NCBI GenBank assembly: GCA_965226925.1
Contig: CBDDEN010000011.1
Location: 310,001-374,000 of the forward strand
DNA: 64,000 bases
Direction: 5' to 3'
From: CBDDCX01 sp965226925
GTDB lineage: Bacteria; Gemmatimonadota; Gemmatimonadetes; Longimicrobiales; Gaopeijiaceae
The position numbers and the translations under genes are program-made. Positions 1 through 8,916 of this stretch are shown one piece after another (the first letter of the stretch is position 1; each line of letters opens with the position of its first letter). The notes beneath the pieces were generated by a model. The model searched no databases. It saw nothing but the letters and a program-made list of their open reading frames with translations, and had not been told where the DNA came from.

Positions 1-181
1 GGTGTCAAGAAGAGGGGGATCGCACCAAGCCCGATTTGACCCGCTTGTAGGTCCGTCCATGCCCCCATGACCGCCTTGCCACCCCTCCTCCAGATGAAGT
101 ACGTTCCACCCAAGCTCTACCGGAAATCGACCGTTACTGTCGAGCCCCAACCGGCTCCGCAGGCCCCACGACTCCGAGACA

Positions 182-2320
182 ATGTTCCCGTCAAAAGGAC
201 TGATGCGAGCGATCCCCGGTGGGCTCTTCCTGCTCTGCTCCGGCATCGCCGACCTCCAAGCCCAGGAGCCCCTCGTCCTCCAGCGGATCGGCGGTCCGGT
301 CGAGGTGGACGGATTGAGCGACGAGCCCGCCTGGGAATCCGTCGAGCCTCTGCCCATGGTCATGCAGGCGCCAGACTTCGGCGGCCCCCCCACCGAGCGC
401 ACGGAGATCCGGCTCGCCTACGACGACGACTACCTCTACGTGGCCGGACGCTTCTACGACTCCGAGCCCCATCGGATTCAGGCCACGTCCCTGAGGCGTG
501 ACCGGCTCGGTCTGACCAACGACCAATTCGGAATAGTCCTGGACACCTTCAACGACAAGGAGAACGGCCTCTACTTCTTCACCACGCCCACCGGTGTCCG
601 GCTGGACGCGGCCGTCTTCAACGACGCCACGGGCACCCCCCCGTTCAACATCAGCTGGAACACGTTCTGGGACGCGGCGGCCACCTAGAACGACGAGGGC
701 TGGTTCGCCGAGATGCGCATCCCATTCTCCAGCCTGCGGTTTCAGGATCGGGACGGGAGGGTCATCTTTGGACTCCTGGCCCACCGGTGGATCGCCCGCA
801 AGAATGAGATCGCGATCTTTCCGGCGATCCCCCCGAAGTGGGGCTTCTTTAGCCTGATGAAGCCCTCTCAGGCTCGGGAAGTGATCCTCGAGGGGGTCCG
901 GAGCTCCCATCCCCTCTACGTCACGCCGTACGGCCTGGGCGGAATCGGCCAGTCGTACGCTCTGGACGTGGAGGGAAGGGCGTACGAGCGCGACGACCAG
1001 CCGGCCTCTGACATCGGCCTCGACGTGAAGTACGGAGTGGCGAAGAACCTGACTTTGGACGTGACCGTCAACACGGACTTCGCGCAGGTCGAGGCGGACG
1101 ATCAGCAGGTGAATCTCACACGCTTCTCGCTCTTCTTTCCCGAGAAGCGCCTCTTCTTCCAGGAGCGGGCGAGTGTCTTCGACTTTCCGACCGGCGGGCG
1201 GGACAACCTCTTCTACAGTCGCCGCATAGGCATCGCCGGGGGAGAGGCAGTACCCATCTACGGCGGCACCCGTCTCATCGGGCGTCTCGGTGACTGGGAC
1301 CTGGGGATCCTCAGCATGCAGACCCGGGTCGATGCGGCGGCGCCGTCGGAGAACTTCGGCGTCTTCCGCCTGCGTCGCAGGGTTCTCAACGAGAACTCCT
1401 ATGTGGGCGGCATCGCCACGACCCGGTTGGCAGCCGGGGGGCGTCACAACGTGGCGTACGGTCTGGACGGGACCCTCCGCCTCTTCGGTGAGGACTACCT
1501 GACTTTCAACTGGGCACAGACCTTCGACGACCGCGAGGAGCCAGGTCTCGCCTCGGCCCTGACCAGGGCTCGCTGGGAGCGCCGCACGGTCGACGGCTTC
1601 GGGTACGATCTCTCCGCGACTCGTGTGGGGTCCGCGTACGATCCTGGAGTGGGGTTCGTACAGCGCACGGGCTCCACCCGAATCGGGGACCGGATCTTCC
1701 GCGGGTGGATTCCGGGTCCCGAGTCCGGGATCCTACGGCACATCCTCTCGCTACGGGGCCACCTCGTCCTCAGGAACGACGACCGCACGCTCGAGTCCTC
1801 CGAACTCGGCCCTGAGTGGCGGATCGAGGCGAAGTCGGGCTCGATCCTCACGCTGGCGGCCAAGGCCCTGCACGAGGATCTGTTGGACCCCTTCAGACTG
1901 TCCGACGATGCCGGCGTTCCGGCCGGCCGCCATTCCTTCTACGACCTGAGTGCATCCTACACGGTGTCGAGAACCAGCCTCGTGCGGTGGGTTGCGAAGG
2001 CGGACATGGGATCGTTCTACGACGGATCGCGTCTCAGCCTCGGACTGGCCCCCGCATGGTCCGTCTCCCGGCATCTCGAGTTCACCGTGAACTACCAGTA
2101 CGACCGGATACGCTTTGCCGATCGCGGAGAGCGGTTGGATGCCCACATCGCTCGCCTCCGCGTTGAGACGGCGCTCACGCCCACCCTCTCGGTCGTGGCC
2201 TTCCTCCAGTCCAACAGCGCCATCCACGGGATCATCTCGAACTTCCGGCTGCGCTTCAATCCTCGAGAGGGGAGTGATCTCTACGTCGTATATAACGGGC
2301 AGTTGAACACCGATCGGTAT
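182..2320 (+). pseudogene. DUF5916 outer-membrane protein, 5' part, broken by amber stop and IS
   Basis: The frame opens at ATG 182 with a signal peptide ending near AQEP. A carbohydrate-binding family-9-like domain follows (about residues 35-160, with EVDGLSDEPAW and IRLAYDDDYLYVAGRF). The rest is a DUF5916 beta-barrel part with the typical IPFSSLRF and FFPEKRLFFQE motifs. An in-frame TAG lies at 686-688, and the same frame continues directly as NDEGWFAEMRIPFSSLRF, so this is a single-codon nonsense change. Near 2320 the frame runs into an IS3-type element. The missing C-terminus resumes at 4917. Family members are predicted outer-membrane proteins of unknown function, common in Gemmatimonadota and Bacteroidota. 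Broken twice as written; the family call is firm, the function unknown. Confidence 0.85.
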
Positions 2321-2360
2321 CGGAACCTGTCAACGACAATGGGACACTCTACGGGATTAA

Positions 2361-2605
2361 TTAAAGAGCAATTTCCTGTGTGGAGAGGGGTGTGGTGGGA
2401 GGATTGATCCAGACGGCCTCCGGGAGCGGTTTGGGTTTGGGAACGCCTCTGACGAAGCGTTCGGGATGGGTGGTCCATGCCGTGTTGAGCACGGTTGTCC
2501 TGCGGGCGATAACGTTGTCGGCGCGCCCGAAGTGGACCTGTTCGGGGGTCCGATGCCGCCAGCTGGCATTATACCAACGGAAGAACGATCGACCTGTCTC
2601 GAACC
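2361..2605 (-). pseudogene. IS-A copy 1 orfB, 3' fragment
   Basis: The fragment encodes the last part of the IS3-family OrfB transposase (TPEQVHFGRADNVIARRT through the C-terminus PLSTQEIAL). It matches the intact protein of copy 2 almost perfectly. It is cut off from the rest of orfB (3694-4396) by IS-B. It lacks all three catalytic acidic residues and cannot act alone. Confidence 0.8.
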
Positions 2606-2612
2606 GGAGGTC

Positions 2613-3691
2613 AGTTGCGGTACCACTTCCTATGTTAGACCCCGAGCCATCGGTGGTCCCGGCATGAGGAACCAGGGCGGTTTTATCGTCTCTCGTAGTC
2701 CGCCGTGGGCACGATGGGGTTATAGCCGCCTCCACGGTACCGTTGCCTCGGGCAGTGTGAGATCTCTCCGTTCGATCGTCTCTCAGTTTGCCGTTGAAGC
2801 TCTCGTTGTAGGTTCTCCCACGGACTCGATGTAGAGGGTCTGGGCAGCCTGGCCAGCCCTCCGCACCAGTTTCGCCGACTCTGGCCCGTCCGAGCGCAGA
2901 TGCTCGGGCGGACCGTGCCGAGCGAAGAGATCGGTGAGCACGAGAACGTCGTGAGCTCGAGTCTTTCGACCGACCTTGATCGCCAGACACTGCCGCGTGT
3001 ACTCGTCGGTCAGAAGCTTCAGCGCACGGCCGTCATGGGTCCTCGTGCTTACGAAGTCGTAGGACCACACGCAGTGGCCTGAGCCGGATGCACGAGCCAT
3101 CGTTCAACCGAGTTTCGGTTGGTGGGCACTTTCACTGCCCTCCCGCCCTCGATACGAGTGATCTGGCGATACCCGTACCTGCCGAACCGGCTCGCCAACC
3201 GTATCCGTCCGTGCGTAGCGCCTCCTCGTCGCCAGGTAGCTTCTTCACCCGGCGCTGCGTCGAGCGCGGCTGACCCAGTACGTGACACGCGTGACGACTC
3301 GCCCCGAGTCTCTGACGTACATGCATCACGCACCTGCGTCGGCGCTCGGGGCAGAAGTTTCCCTTGGTCGCTTCCTCCAGGATCAGCTTGTCCACCGTCA
3401 GGTTCGCCACCGCTCGCTTTAGCCGTGCGTTCTCCTTCTCCAGCTCCTTGAAGCGTCGAGCTTGATCCACCTTCATCCCCCCGAACTCCTGCCTCCACCG
3501 GTAGTACGTCTGCTCGCTGATCCCCAACTCCCGGCTCACCATCGCCACCGTTTTGCCGCCAGACCCACCTCCGCCTCTCTCAATGCCGTGATGATCTGCT
3601 CCGGCGTGTGTCGTCTCCTACTCATTCTGACCTCCTCCCTGATAGCTGCGACCAAAGCCGCATCCTAACATCAACTTCGGTCTCGTTTCAG
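2613..3691 (-). mobile_element. IS3-type element IS-B (IS407-like) copy 1, inserted in IS-A
   Basis: The boundaries come from comparison with the second copy near 12813-12872 and with uninterrupted IS-A. Both ends carry ATGTTAG about 20 bp inside a CAG or CTG terminus (CAGTTGCGG at 2613; CTGAAACGA read from 3691). The element is shorter than a usual IS407-group element of about 1.2 kb because of many small deletions. The terminal repeats are weak, so the ends are uncertain by a few bases. Confidence 0.7.
2690..3625 (-). pseudogene. IS-B copy 1 transposase orfA/orfB, multiply frameshifted
   Basis: OrfA starts at ATG 3625 behind a strong GGAGGAGGTC ribosome site, encoding MSRRRHTPEQIITALREAEV. 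After a frameshift it continues as VAMVSRELGISEQTYYRWRQE plus a leucine-zipper region (LEKENARLKRAVANLTVDK), the normal IS3 OrfA layout. OrfB follows in changing frames; DEYTRQCLAIKVGRKTRAHD and LFARHGPPEHLRSD are readable and match the copy at 10252. Several one- and two-base deletions separate the pieces, including one that destroys the SDNGPEF catalytic block. Either an old inactive copy or a badly called consensus. Confidence 0.8.
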
Positions 3692-3693
3692 GG

Positions 3694-4396
3694 GGACGTC
3701 ACCGTCCGGGCGAGGGATGGTACTTCAAGGTCTTGAACTGAGCCCGATCCGAGACCTGGGGTCGGCTCAACGAGCGGGTCACGCCGAGATCGGCGAGTAG
3801 CTGAGCCGTGCATTGGCTCGTCATGGGAGCCCCTCGATCCGAGTGCAGCGTCCTGCGGCTGGACACCATGCTTCAGGCAACTCTGTTGGATCAGCCTGCC
3901 GGCCAGGGAAGAGTTTTCCCGATCCGTCCAGCCCACGGAGCCTGAAGATGTCCAGGATCACGTAGAGGTAGAAGTAGCTCCACTTCTTCGGCCCCAGTAG
4001 CCGGGTGATGTCCCAGGACCAGACCTGGTTCGGGCCCGTCGCCATCAACTCGGGCTTCTGGTACTCGGGATGGCTCCGCTGCGCCCGGCGTTCCTGAACC
4101 GGCACCTCGGAGGCCAGAACGCGATACATCGTACGCTCGCTGCACAGGTAAACGTCCTCGTCGAGCAGCGTCGCCACCACCTCGGCGGGCGACCGGTCCA
4201 CGAACCGCTCCGAACACAGCGTGTCGAAGACCTTGTCTCGTTCCTTCTCGCTCAAGGCCCGGGCAGGCGTCGGACGGGGCTGCTGATGCCCGGTCGATGG
4301 CCTCAGACGACGGTAGAACGTGGCTCGCGGCACCCTGAGCGCAGCGCACGCGGGCTTCACCCCTACGTACTTGGCCAACTCCTGGGTCGCCTTCAT
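3694..4396 (-). pseudogene. IS-A copy 1 orfB, 5' part, frameshifted
   Basis: The IS3-family OrfB begins at codon 1 (MKATQELAKYVGVKPACAAL) and is readable through the first catalytic aspartate in VWSWDITRLLGPKKW. The frame is then lost near 3945. Further pieces in other frames reach the IS-B insertion. It overlaps orfA by 4 nt, as in the intact copy. At the amino-acid level it is clearly diverged from copies 2 and 3 (for example RVPRATFYRRLRPSTGHQQP against EVCRSTLYRRRGPSTGQRQP), so it stems from a different sublineage of the element. Confidence 0.8.
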
Positions 4397-4842
4397 GAGT
4401 TCGTCCCGTCCTCGAGGCTCAATCCCAGCAGCCCTGCAACTTTTCCCTGGACGTCGATGATCAGGTGCGCCTTCCTGAGCTCCTTCTCGAGGCGAGCATT
4501 CCGGCGCTCCAGCTTGCGTACCTTCTCCTCCAACGGATTCCGCTCCGGTTTGCGTCCCCGTTTCTTGGACAGCGCTTTCAAGGACCCGCTATGCGCCGCC
4601 TTGCGCCATGTCGTCAGGTGCGACGAGTACAAGCCCTCCCGTCTGAGGAGTCGACCCACCTCTCCGGGCTCCGTGCACCGGTCCGCTTCTTCGACGATCC
4701 GCAACTTATACGACGGATCGAACCGGCGGCGCAGAGGCTTATCTACTACCTCCGGGTCCGCAGGGGCTGCCGCGCTTCGCTTAGCCTCCCCGGATCCAGG
4801 AGCGGTACCATTCTCTTCCATTCTCTCTCGCAGTCCCAGCAT
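4393..4842 (-). CDS. IS-A copy 1 OrfA (IS3-family helix-turn-helix protein)
   Basis: This intact 149-codon OrfA has a disordered N-terminus and a helix-turn-helix core (RRFDPSYKLRIVEEADRC through REGLYSSHLTTWRKAA). A basic linker and a coiled-coil leucine zipper follow (NPLEEKVRKLERRNARLEKELRKA). In IS3 elements this protein binds the terminal repeats. About 10 percent of residues differ from the identical OrfA proteins of copies 2 and 3. It is coupled to the broken orfB by a 4-nt overlap. Confidence 0.85.
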   Translation of the reverse strand: MLGLRERMEENGTAPGSGEAKRSAAAPADPEVVDKPLRRRFDPSYKLRIVEEADRCTEPGEVGRLLRREGLYSSHLTTWRKAAHSGSLKALSKKRGRKPERNPLEEKVRKLERRNARLEKELRKAHLIIDVQGKVAGLLGLSLEDGTNS

Positions 4843-4916
4843 GATCGGTTTCTCTGCCTTCGCCCTACTCTAATTCTTTAAGCGTTCCGTGTCTCACGTA
4901 AGTTGGCAGAGAGGGC

Positions 4917-4977
4917 GCTGACCGACAGCCGAACGCTCCTGATCAAGTACTCCTATACCTTTACCCTGGGACTCTAA
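4917..4977 (+). pseudogene. DUF5916 gene, 3' tail beyond the IS
   Basis: Directly after the end of IS-A copy 1 the plus strand reads LTDSRTLLIKYSYTFTLGL followed by TAA at 4975-4977. This is the typical terminal beta-strand ending of DUF5916 proteins and follows on from LNTDRYR, the last host codons before the element. The IS therefore entered the last 30 or so codons of the gene. Nothing else is recognisable in the 37 bp up to the next IS copy. Confidence 0.75.
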
Positions 4978-5054
4978 TCTCCCTCCTAAGCACGGCTTCG
5001 ACGTGGGCCACGCGCGGAACCTGTCAACGACAATGGGACACTCTACGGGATTAA

Positions 5055-6062
5055 TTAAAGAGCAATTTCCTGTGTGGAGAGGGGTGTGGTGGGAGGATTG
5101 ATCCAGACGGCCTCCGGGAGCGGTTTGGGTTTGGGAACGCCTCTGACGAAGCGTTCGGGATGGGTGGTCCATGCCGTGTTGAGCACGGTTGTCCTGCGGG
5201 CGATAACGTTGTCGGCGCGCCCGAAGTGCACTTGTTCGGGGGTCAGCATCGAGATGCCCCCGTGCCTGTGCTCGGCATTGTACCAACGGAAGAACGATCG
5301 ACAGAAGGTCTTGGCCTGGCCCTGGTCTCCGAACCGTCCGGGAAACGAGGGATGGTACTTCAAGGTCTTGAACTGAGCCTCGGAGAACGGATTGTCATCC
5401 GAGACCTGAGGCCGGCTCAACGAGCGGGTCACGCCGAGGTCAGCGAGAAGTTGAGCGGTGCATTGGCTCGTCATTGGAGCTCCCCGATCCGAGTGCAGGG
5501 TCAGGACCCGGGGCTGGACGCCATGCTTCAGGCAGCTCTGCTGGATCAACCGGCCGGCCAGGGCCGAGTTCTCCCGGTCCGCCACCATCCAGCCCACGAC
5601 GTAGCGGCTGTAGATGTCCAGGATCACGTACAGGTAGTAGTAGCTCCACTTCTTCGGCCCCAGCAGCCGCGTGATGTCCCAGGACCACACCTGGTTCGGC
5701 GCCGTGGCCATCAACTCGGGCTTCTTGTACTCGGGATGGGTGCGCTGCGCCCGGCGTTCCTGAACCGGCACCTCGGAGGCCAGAACACGATACATCGTGC
5801 GTTCGCTGCACAGGTAGACCTCTTCGTCGAGCAGCGTGGCCACCACCTCGGCGGGTGAGCGGTCCACGAACCGCTCCGAACACAGCGTGTCGAAGACCTC
5901 GCCTCGTTCCGTCTCGCTCAATGCCCGGGCGGGCGTCGGGCGGGGCTGCCGTTGCCCGGTCGATGGGCCTCGACGACGGTACAACGTCGATCGGCAGACC
6001 TCGAGGGCCGCGCACGCCGGTTTTACACCGACGTGCTTAGCCAGCTCATCGGCCGCCTTCAA
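5055..6062 (-). CDS. IS3-family transposase OrfB (IS-A copy 2)
   Basis: This 335-codon integrase-fold transposase has an N-terminal HTH_21-like part (CRSTLYRRRGPSTG). Its rve catalytic core carries all three acidic residues: D in VWSWDITRLL, D in LHSDRGAPM and E in NPFSEAQFKTLKY. It starts at TTG 6062, overlapping the orfA stop by 4 nt (TTGA). OrfB is therefore probably made by translational coupling, or as an OrfAB fusion by frameshifting as is known for IS3 elements. Full length and apparently functional. Confidence 0.9.
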   Translation of the reverse strand: MKAADELAKHVGVKPACAALEVCRSTLYRRRGPSTGQRQPRPTPARALSETERGEVFDTLCSERFVDRSPAEVVATLLDEEVYLCSERTMYRVLASEVPVQERRAQRTHPEYKKPELMATAPNQVWSWDITRLLGPKKWSYYYLYVILDIYSRYVVGWMVADRENSALAGRLIQQSCLKHGVQPRVLTLHSDRGAPMTSQCTAQLLADLGVTRSLSRPQVSDDNPFSEAQFKTLKYHPSFPGRFGDQGQAKTFCRSFFRWYNAEHRHGGISMLTPEQVHFGRADNVIARRTTVLNTAWTTHPERFVRGVPKPKPLPEAVWINPPTTPLSTQEIAL

Positions 6063-6508
6063 GAGTTCGTCCCGTCGTCGAGGCTTATCCCCAGCAGCCC
6101 CGCAACTTTTCCCTGCACGTCGATGATCAGGTGTGCCTTCCTGAGCTCATCCTCGAGCCGAGCATTGCGGCGCTCCAGCTTGCGTACCTTCTCATCCAGA
6201 GGATTTCGCTCCGGCTTGCGGCCGCGTTTCTTCGACAGGGCCTTCAGCGACCCGCTATGCGCCGCCTTGCGCCACGTCGTCAGGTGCGACGAGTACAGGC
6301 CCTCGCGCCGCAGGAGCTGGCCCACCTCGCCGGGCTCGGTGCACCGGTCCGCTTCTTCGACGATCCGCAGCTTGTACGACGGACTGAACCGCCGGCGTAG
6401 CGGCCTATCTACTACCTCCGGGTCCGCAGGAGCTGCCGCGCTTCGCTTGGCCCCCCCGGTTCGAGGGGCACTACCATTCTCTTCCATTCTCTCTCGCAGT
6501 CCCAACAT
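6059..6508 (-). CDS. IS-A copy 2 OrfA
   Basis: This 149-codon IS3-family OrfA has a helix-turn-helix core (RRFSPSYKLRIVEEADRCTE) and a C-terminal leucine zipper (DEKVRKLERRNARLEDELRK). It is identical in sequence to the OrfA of copy 3 at 8467-8916, which indicates recent transposition or a repeat collapsed during assembly. The family role is terminal-repeat recognition and partnering with OrfB. Confidence 0.88.
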   Translation of the reverse strand: MLGLRERMEENGSAPRTGGAKRSAAAPADPEVVDRPLRRRFSPSYKLRIVEEADRCTEPGEVGQLLRREGLYSSHLTTWRKAAHSGSLKALSKKRGRKPERNPLDEKVRKLERRNARLEDELRKAHLIIDVQGKVAGLLGISLDDGTNS

Positions 6509-6784
6509 GTTCGTTTTCTCTGCCTTCGCCCTACTCTAATTCTTTGCGTGCTCTGTGTCTCACGTACGTTGGCAGAGAGGGCGTACCCCCCCGAGCCGAT
6601 GGCGCTTCGGTAGCCCCCCCTTGACGCATCGGCATCTCCAAACGCTTGCGGCAGCTCTCTCGGGCCCTTACGAATGTCTCAGTTGTATGTGCTCACCGGC
6701 GGAGCCCGCCGGCCGGTGGCCAGGGCAGCAGATTCCGGCCTGAGCCGGTTCGCTCGGGCAACCGCCGCCCGTTGGGAGGTTGAC

Positions 6785-7483
6785 ATGATCGACGCTACCC
6801 GCCACCGCTCGCTCACACTCCTCACGGGGGCCATGCTCTCGTGGGGACCCCTTTCCGCCCAAGACACGGGCGTCGTCGTCGGCCATATCGTCGAGCACGT
6901 CATCAAACAACCAGTCGAGAACGGTCTGGTGGGCTTGGAGGGGGCCGGGCACGCCGCCTTCACCGACTTCGACGGACGCTTTCGATTCACAGGGGTCTCC
7001 GCGCGCTGATTCTCGAGCACCTGGCCTACGGCAACAAGAACCACACGATCGAGGTGAAGGCCGGGGCCACGCTCTCCTCGAGATCATCATCTCCCCGACG
7101 GCCATCAGCCTCGACCCGCTACTCGTCGAGGTCTCGCCGGCAACATCGGAGAGGCGCTCAGGGCCTTCGTGCCCGGCACCACCGTGTGGGAGATGAACAG
7201 CTTCGTGGGTTCGGGCATCTGCATCGAGTATCGACGAGCCACCTCCATGTACGACCCGCTCGGATGTCAGATGCCTGCGGTCATAGTAGACGGCGTCCGG
7301 ATTGAGGATCCTTCGCTCTATCTCGAGGCGCTTCCCGTAAGCGACATCGAGAGCATGGAGGTCGTGCCTCTCTCCGAGGCCCGAACCCGCTACGGGCTCG
7401 GAACAGGCTACGGCGCGGCCCTGGCCATCGAGACCCGCCCGGCCCCCCCACGTCGAAGGGAAGCGGAGCGAACAGCATGCTGA
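6785..7483 (+). pseudogene. Carboxypeptidase-regulatory / TonB-plug-like protein, frameshifted
   Basis: The frame opens at ATG 6785 with a signal peptide ending WGPLSAQ. A carboxypeptidase-regulatory-like beta-sandwich follows (GHIVEHVIKQPVENGLVGLEG, then FTDFDGRFRFTGV). The frame then breaks near 7008, where LAYGNKNHTIEVKAGATL is read in another frame, and again near 7085 (LEIIISPTAISLDPLLVEVSP). It ends in a plug-like segment, MPAVIVDGVRIEDPSLYLEAL then PVSDIESMEVVPLSEART. This order of domains is usual in Gemmatimonadota outer-membrane or envelope proteins related to TonB-receptor plugs. At least two frameshifts make it a pseudogene as written. Confidence 0.65.
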
Positions 7484-8214
7484 GCTCGTCCGTCGCGTAC
7501 GATTGGACTCCGGGGACGGAAAGGCACCCCTCCGTCCGTGTGTTCTTCGGGGCTGCCCTCGGGAATACGGCCGGCCTTCTGCTAGCCTCCATGGCGGGAG
7601 GCAACTGCTTCGACTGGTTCGAATTGAACCGGGAGATCCGCGAAGTGGAGTGTGGAGGCGTGGAGATGGCCCTGGCCCACCTCCGGGGTCTGGCTCTCCC
7701 GGCGCTCGGGGCGGGCCTCGACGCTCGCCTCTTTAGGGCGACCGACGTGTCCCAGGGCAGGACCAGGATCGCGGCCGCGGTGGCGACGTCGGCACTTGGC
7801 CTGGGGCTCGGTGTGATGGTGACCAGCCGTGGCAGCGGCGGGAGCGACTTCCGAGTGCAGGAGATCGTCGGGGGAACCCTGGTCGGCTTCGTGGCTCCCG
7901 CGCCTCACCGACCCGCCGGTCGTCTCAAGCATCCTCCTGCACCTCGACCTGCACCATCTGCCCCCGCCTCTCTCACCCGCCCGCGGGCCACCTCAGGGAG
8001 ATTTCCTCTTCGATCAAACATCGGAGTCGATGCCACTAGGCCGAGCCTGTCCCTGACTTCGCCTTCGATCAGTCGCTGCCCGAAGAGTTCACAGACTGAG
8101 GCAACTGTCGATGCAACTGGCCTCGATCGCCGTGCGGCAAGGTCCCACCTCCCCTGGAAATTCGCCGCCCATCCACACATCCCCGTGACCCATCCGAGTA
8201 TCCATGCACCGTGA
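7477..8214 (+). CDS. Uncharacterised small membrane protein, C-terminus doubtful
   Basis: The frame starts at ATG 7477, overlapping the preceding gene by a few bases. It encodes two hydrophobic segments (FFGAALGNTAGLLLASMAGG and AAAVATSALGLGLGVMVTS) separated by a charged region with two cysteines. The credible part ends near codon 140. The last 100 or so codons are proline/serine-rich low-complexity sequence that looks out of frame, so a frameshift near 7890 is likely. Proteins of this kind often follow the plug-like gene in related genomes, but I do not recognise a function. Confidence 0.35.
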   Translation: MLSSSVAYDWTPGTERHPSVRVFFGAALGNTAGLLLASMAGGNCFDWFELNREIREVECGGVEMALAHLRGLALPALGAGLDARLFRATDVSQGRTRIAAAVATSALGLGLGVMVTSRGSGGSDFRVQEIVGGTLVGFVAPAPHRPAGRLKHPPAPRPAPSAPASLTRPRATSGRFPLRSNIGVDATRPSLSLTSPSISRCPKSSQTEATVDATGLDRRAARSHLPWKFAAHPHIPVTHPSIHAP

Positions 8215-8392
8215 GCGCTCAAAAGCCCCTGGGCACCTCACCTCTCCCTCGTCCGTCACCACTTCTTCTCCCAGTCCAATCACCACGCGCCACGCCATTC
8301 CTTGGCTTTTTCCGAATGAGGGCTTTAGAATTTCCTATCCGTAACTTGAGAGAGGCGCCCACCTTCCTCGAACGCCTTCTCAACATGCTCAA
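7950..8392. other. Gene-poor remnant between IS copies
   Basis: No convincing gene is visible on either strand. A short plus-strand stretch ending FDQSLPEEFTD at a TGA near 8098 could be the C-terminus of a lost host gene, but it is too short to name. The region ends at the terminus of IS-A copy 3. Confidence 0.4.
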
Positions 8393-8466
8393 GCCCTCTC
8401 TGCCAACGTACGTGAGACACAGAGCACGCAAAGAATTAGAGTAGGGCGAAGGCAGAGAAAACGAAC

Positions 8467-8916
8467 ATGTTGGGACTGCGAGAGAGAATGGAAGAGAATG
8501 GTAGTGCCCCTCGAACCGGGGGGGCCAAGCGAAGCGCGGCAGCTCCTGCGGACCCGGAGGTAGTAGATAGGCCGCTACGCCGGCGGTTCAGTCCGTCGTA
8601 CAAGCTGCGGATCGTCGAAGAAGCGGACCGGTGCACCGAGCCCGGCGAGGTGGGCCAGCTCCTGCGGCGCGAGGGCCTGTACTCGTCGCACCTGACGACG
8701 TGGCGCAAGGCGGCGCATAGCGGGTCGCTGAAGGCCCTGTCGAAGAAACGCGGCCGCAAGCCGGAGCGAAATCCTCTGGATGAGAAGGTACGCAAGCTGG
8801 AGCGCCGCAATGCTCGGCTCGAGGATGAGCTCAGGAAGGCACACCTGATCATCGACGTGCAGGGAAAAGTTGCGGGGCTGCTGGGGATAAGCCTCGACGA
8901 CGGGACGAACTCTTGA
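8467..8916 (+). CDS. IS-A copy 3 OrfA
   Basis: This intact 149-codon OrfA is identical in sequence to that of copy 2, with the helix-turn-helix (YKLRIVEEADRCTEPGEVGQ) and leucine zipper. It overlaps the following broken orfB by 4 nt. Because OrfB is destroyed in this copy, OrfA alone could at most bind IS ends and interfere with transposition. Confidence 0.85.
   Translation: MLGLRERMEENGSAPRTGGAKRSAAAPADPEVVDRPLRRRFSPSYKLRIVEEADRCTEPGEVGQLLRREGLYSSHLTTWRKAAHSGSLKALSKKRGRKPERNPLDEKVRKLERRNARLEDELRKAHLIIDVQGKVAGLLGISLDDGTNS

Larger units (their letters stand above)
2321..4916 (-). mobile_element. IS3-type element IS-A copy 1, interrupted by IS-B
   Basis: The ends match those of the intact copy at 5015-6582. 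The low-coordinate end has TGTCAACGACAATGGGACAC and the high-coordinate end, on the other strand, TGCCAACGTACGTGAGACAC (15 of 20 identical). All copies share a few more bases outside these (CGGAACC and GCCCTCTC), so the true ends may extend to 2321 and 4916. No target duplication is obvious. The element sits inside the DUF5916 gene and is itself interrupted at 2613-3691 by IS-B. About 240 bp at the low end differ from copy 2 at only a few positions, whereas orfA at the high end is clearly diverged, so the copy is mosaic. Confidence 0.85.
5015..6582 (-). mobile_element. IS3-type element IS-A copy 2 (intact)
   Basis: This is the reference copy of IS-A, about 1.55-1.57 kb. Imperfect inverted repeats lie at 5022 (TGTCAACGACAATGGGACAC) and, read inward on the other strand, at 6574 (TGCCAACGTACGTGAGACAC). 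Both orfA and orfB are open. It lies in opposite orientation to copy 3 (8393-9975), so the 1.8 kb between them could be inverted by recombination. No clear target duplication is seen. As the only copy with both frames complete, it is the likeliest source of transposase in the window. Confidence 0.88.

Noticed and set aside
191..1447. 418-codon minus-strand frame opposite the DUF5916 gene
   Set aside because: Shadow of the DUF5916 coding strand, with V/R/G-biased composition.
7905..8222. 105-codon minus-strand frame between IS copies
   Set aside because: No similarity, no start signal, biased composition; probably chance.
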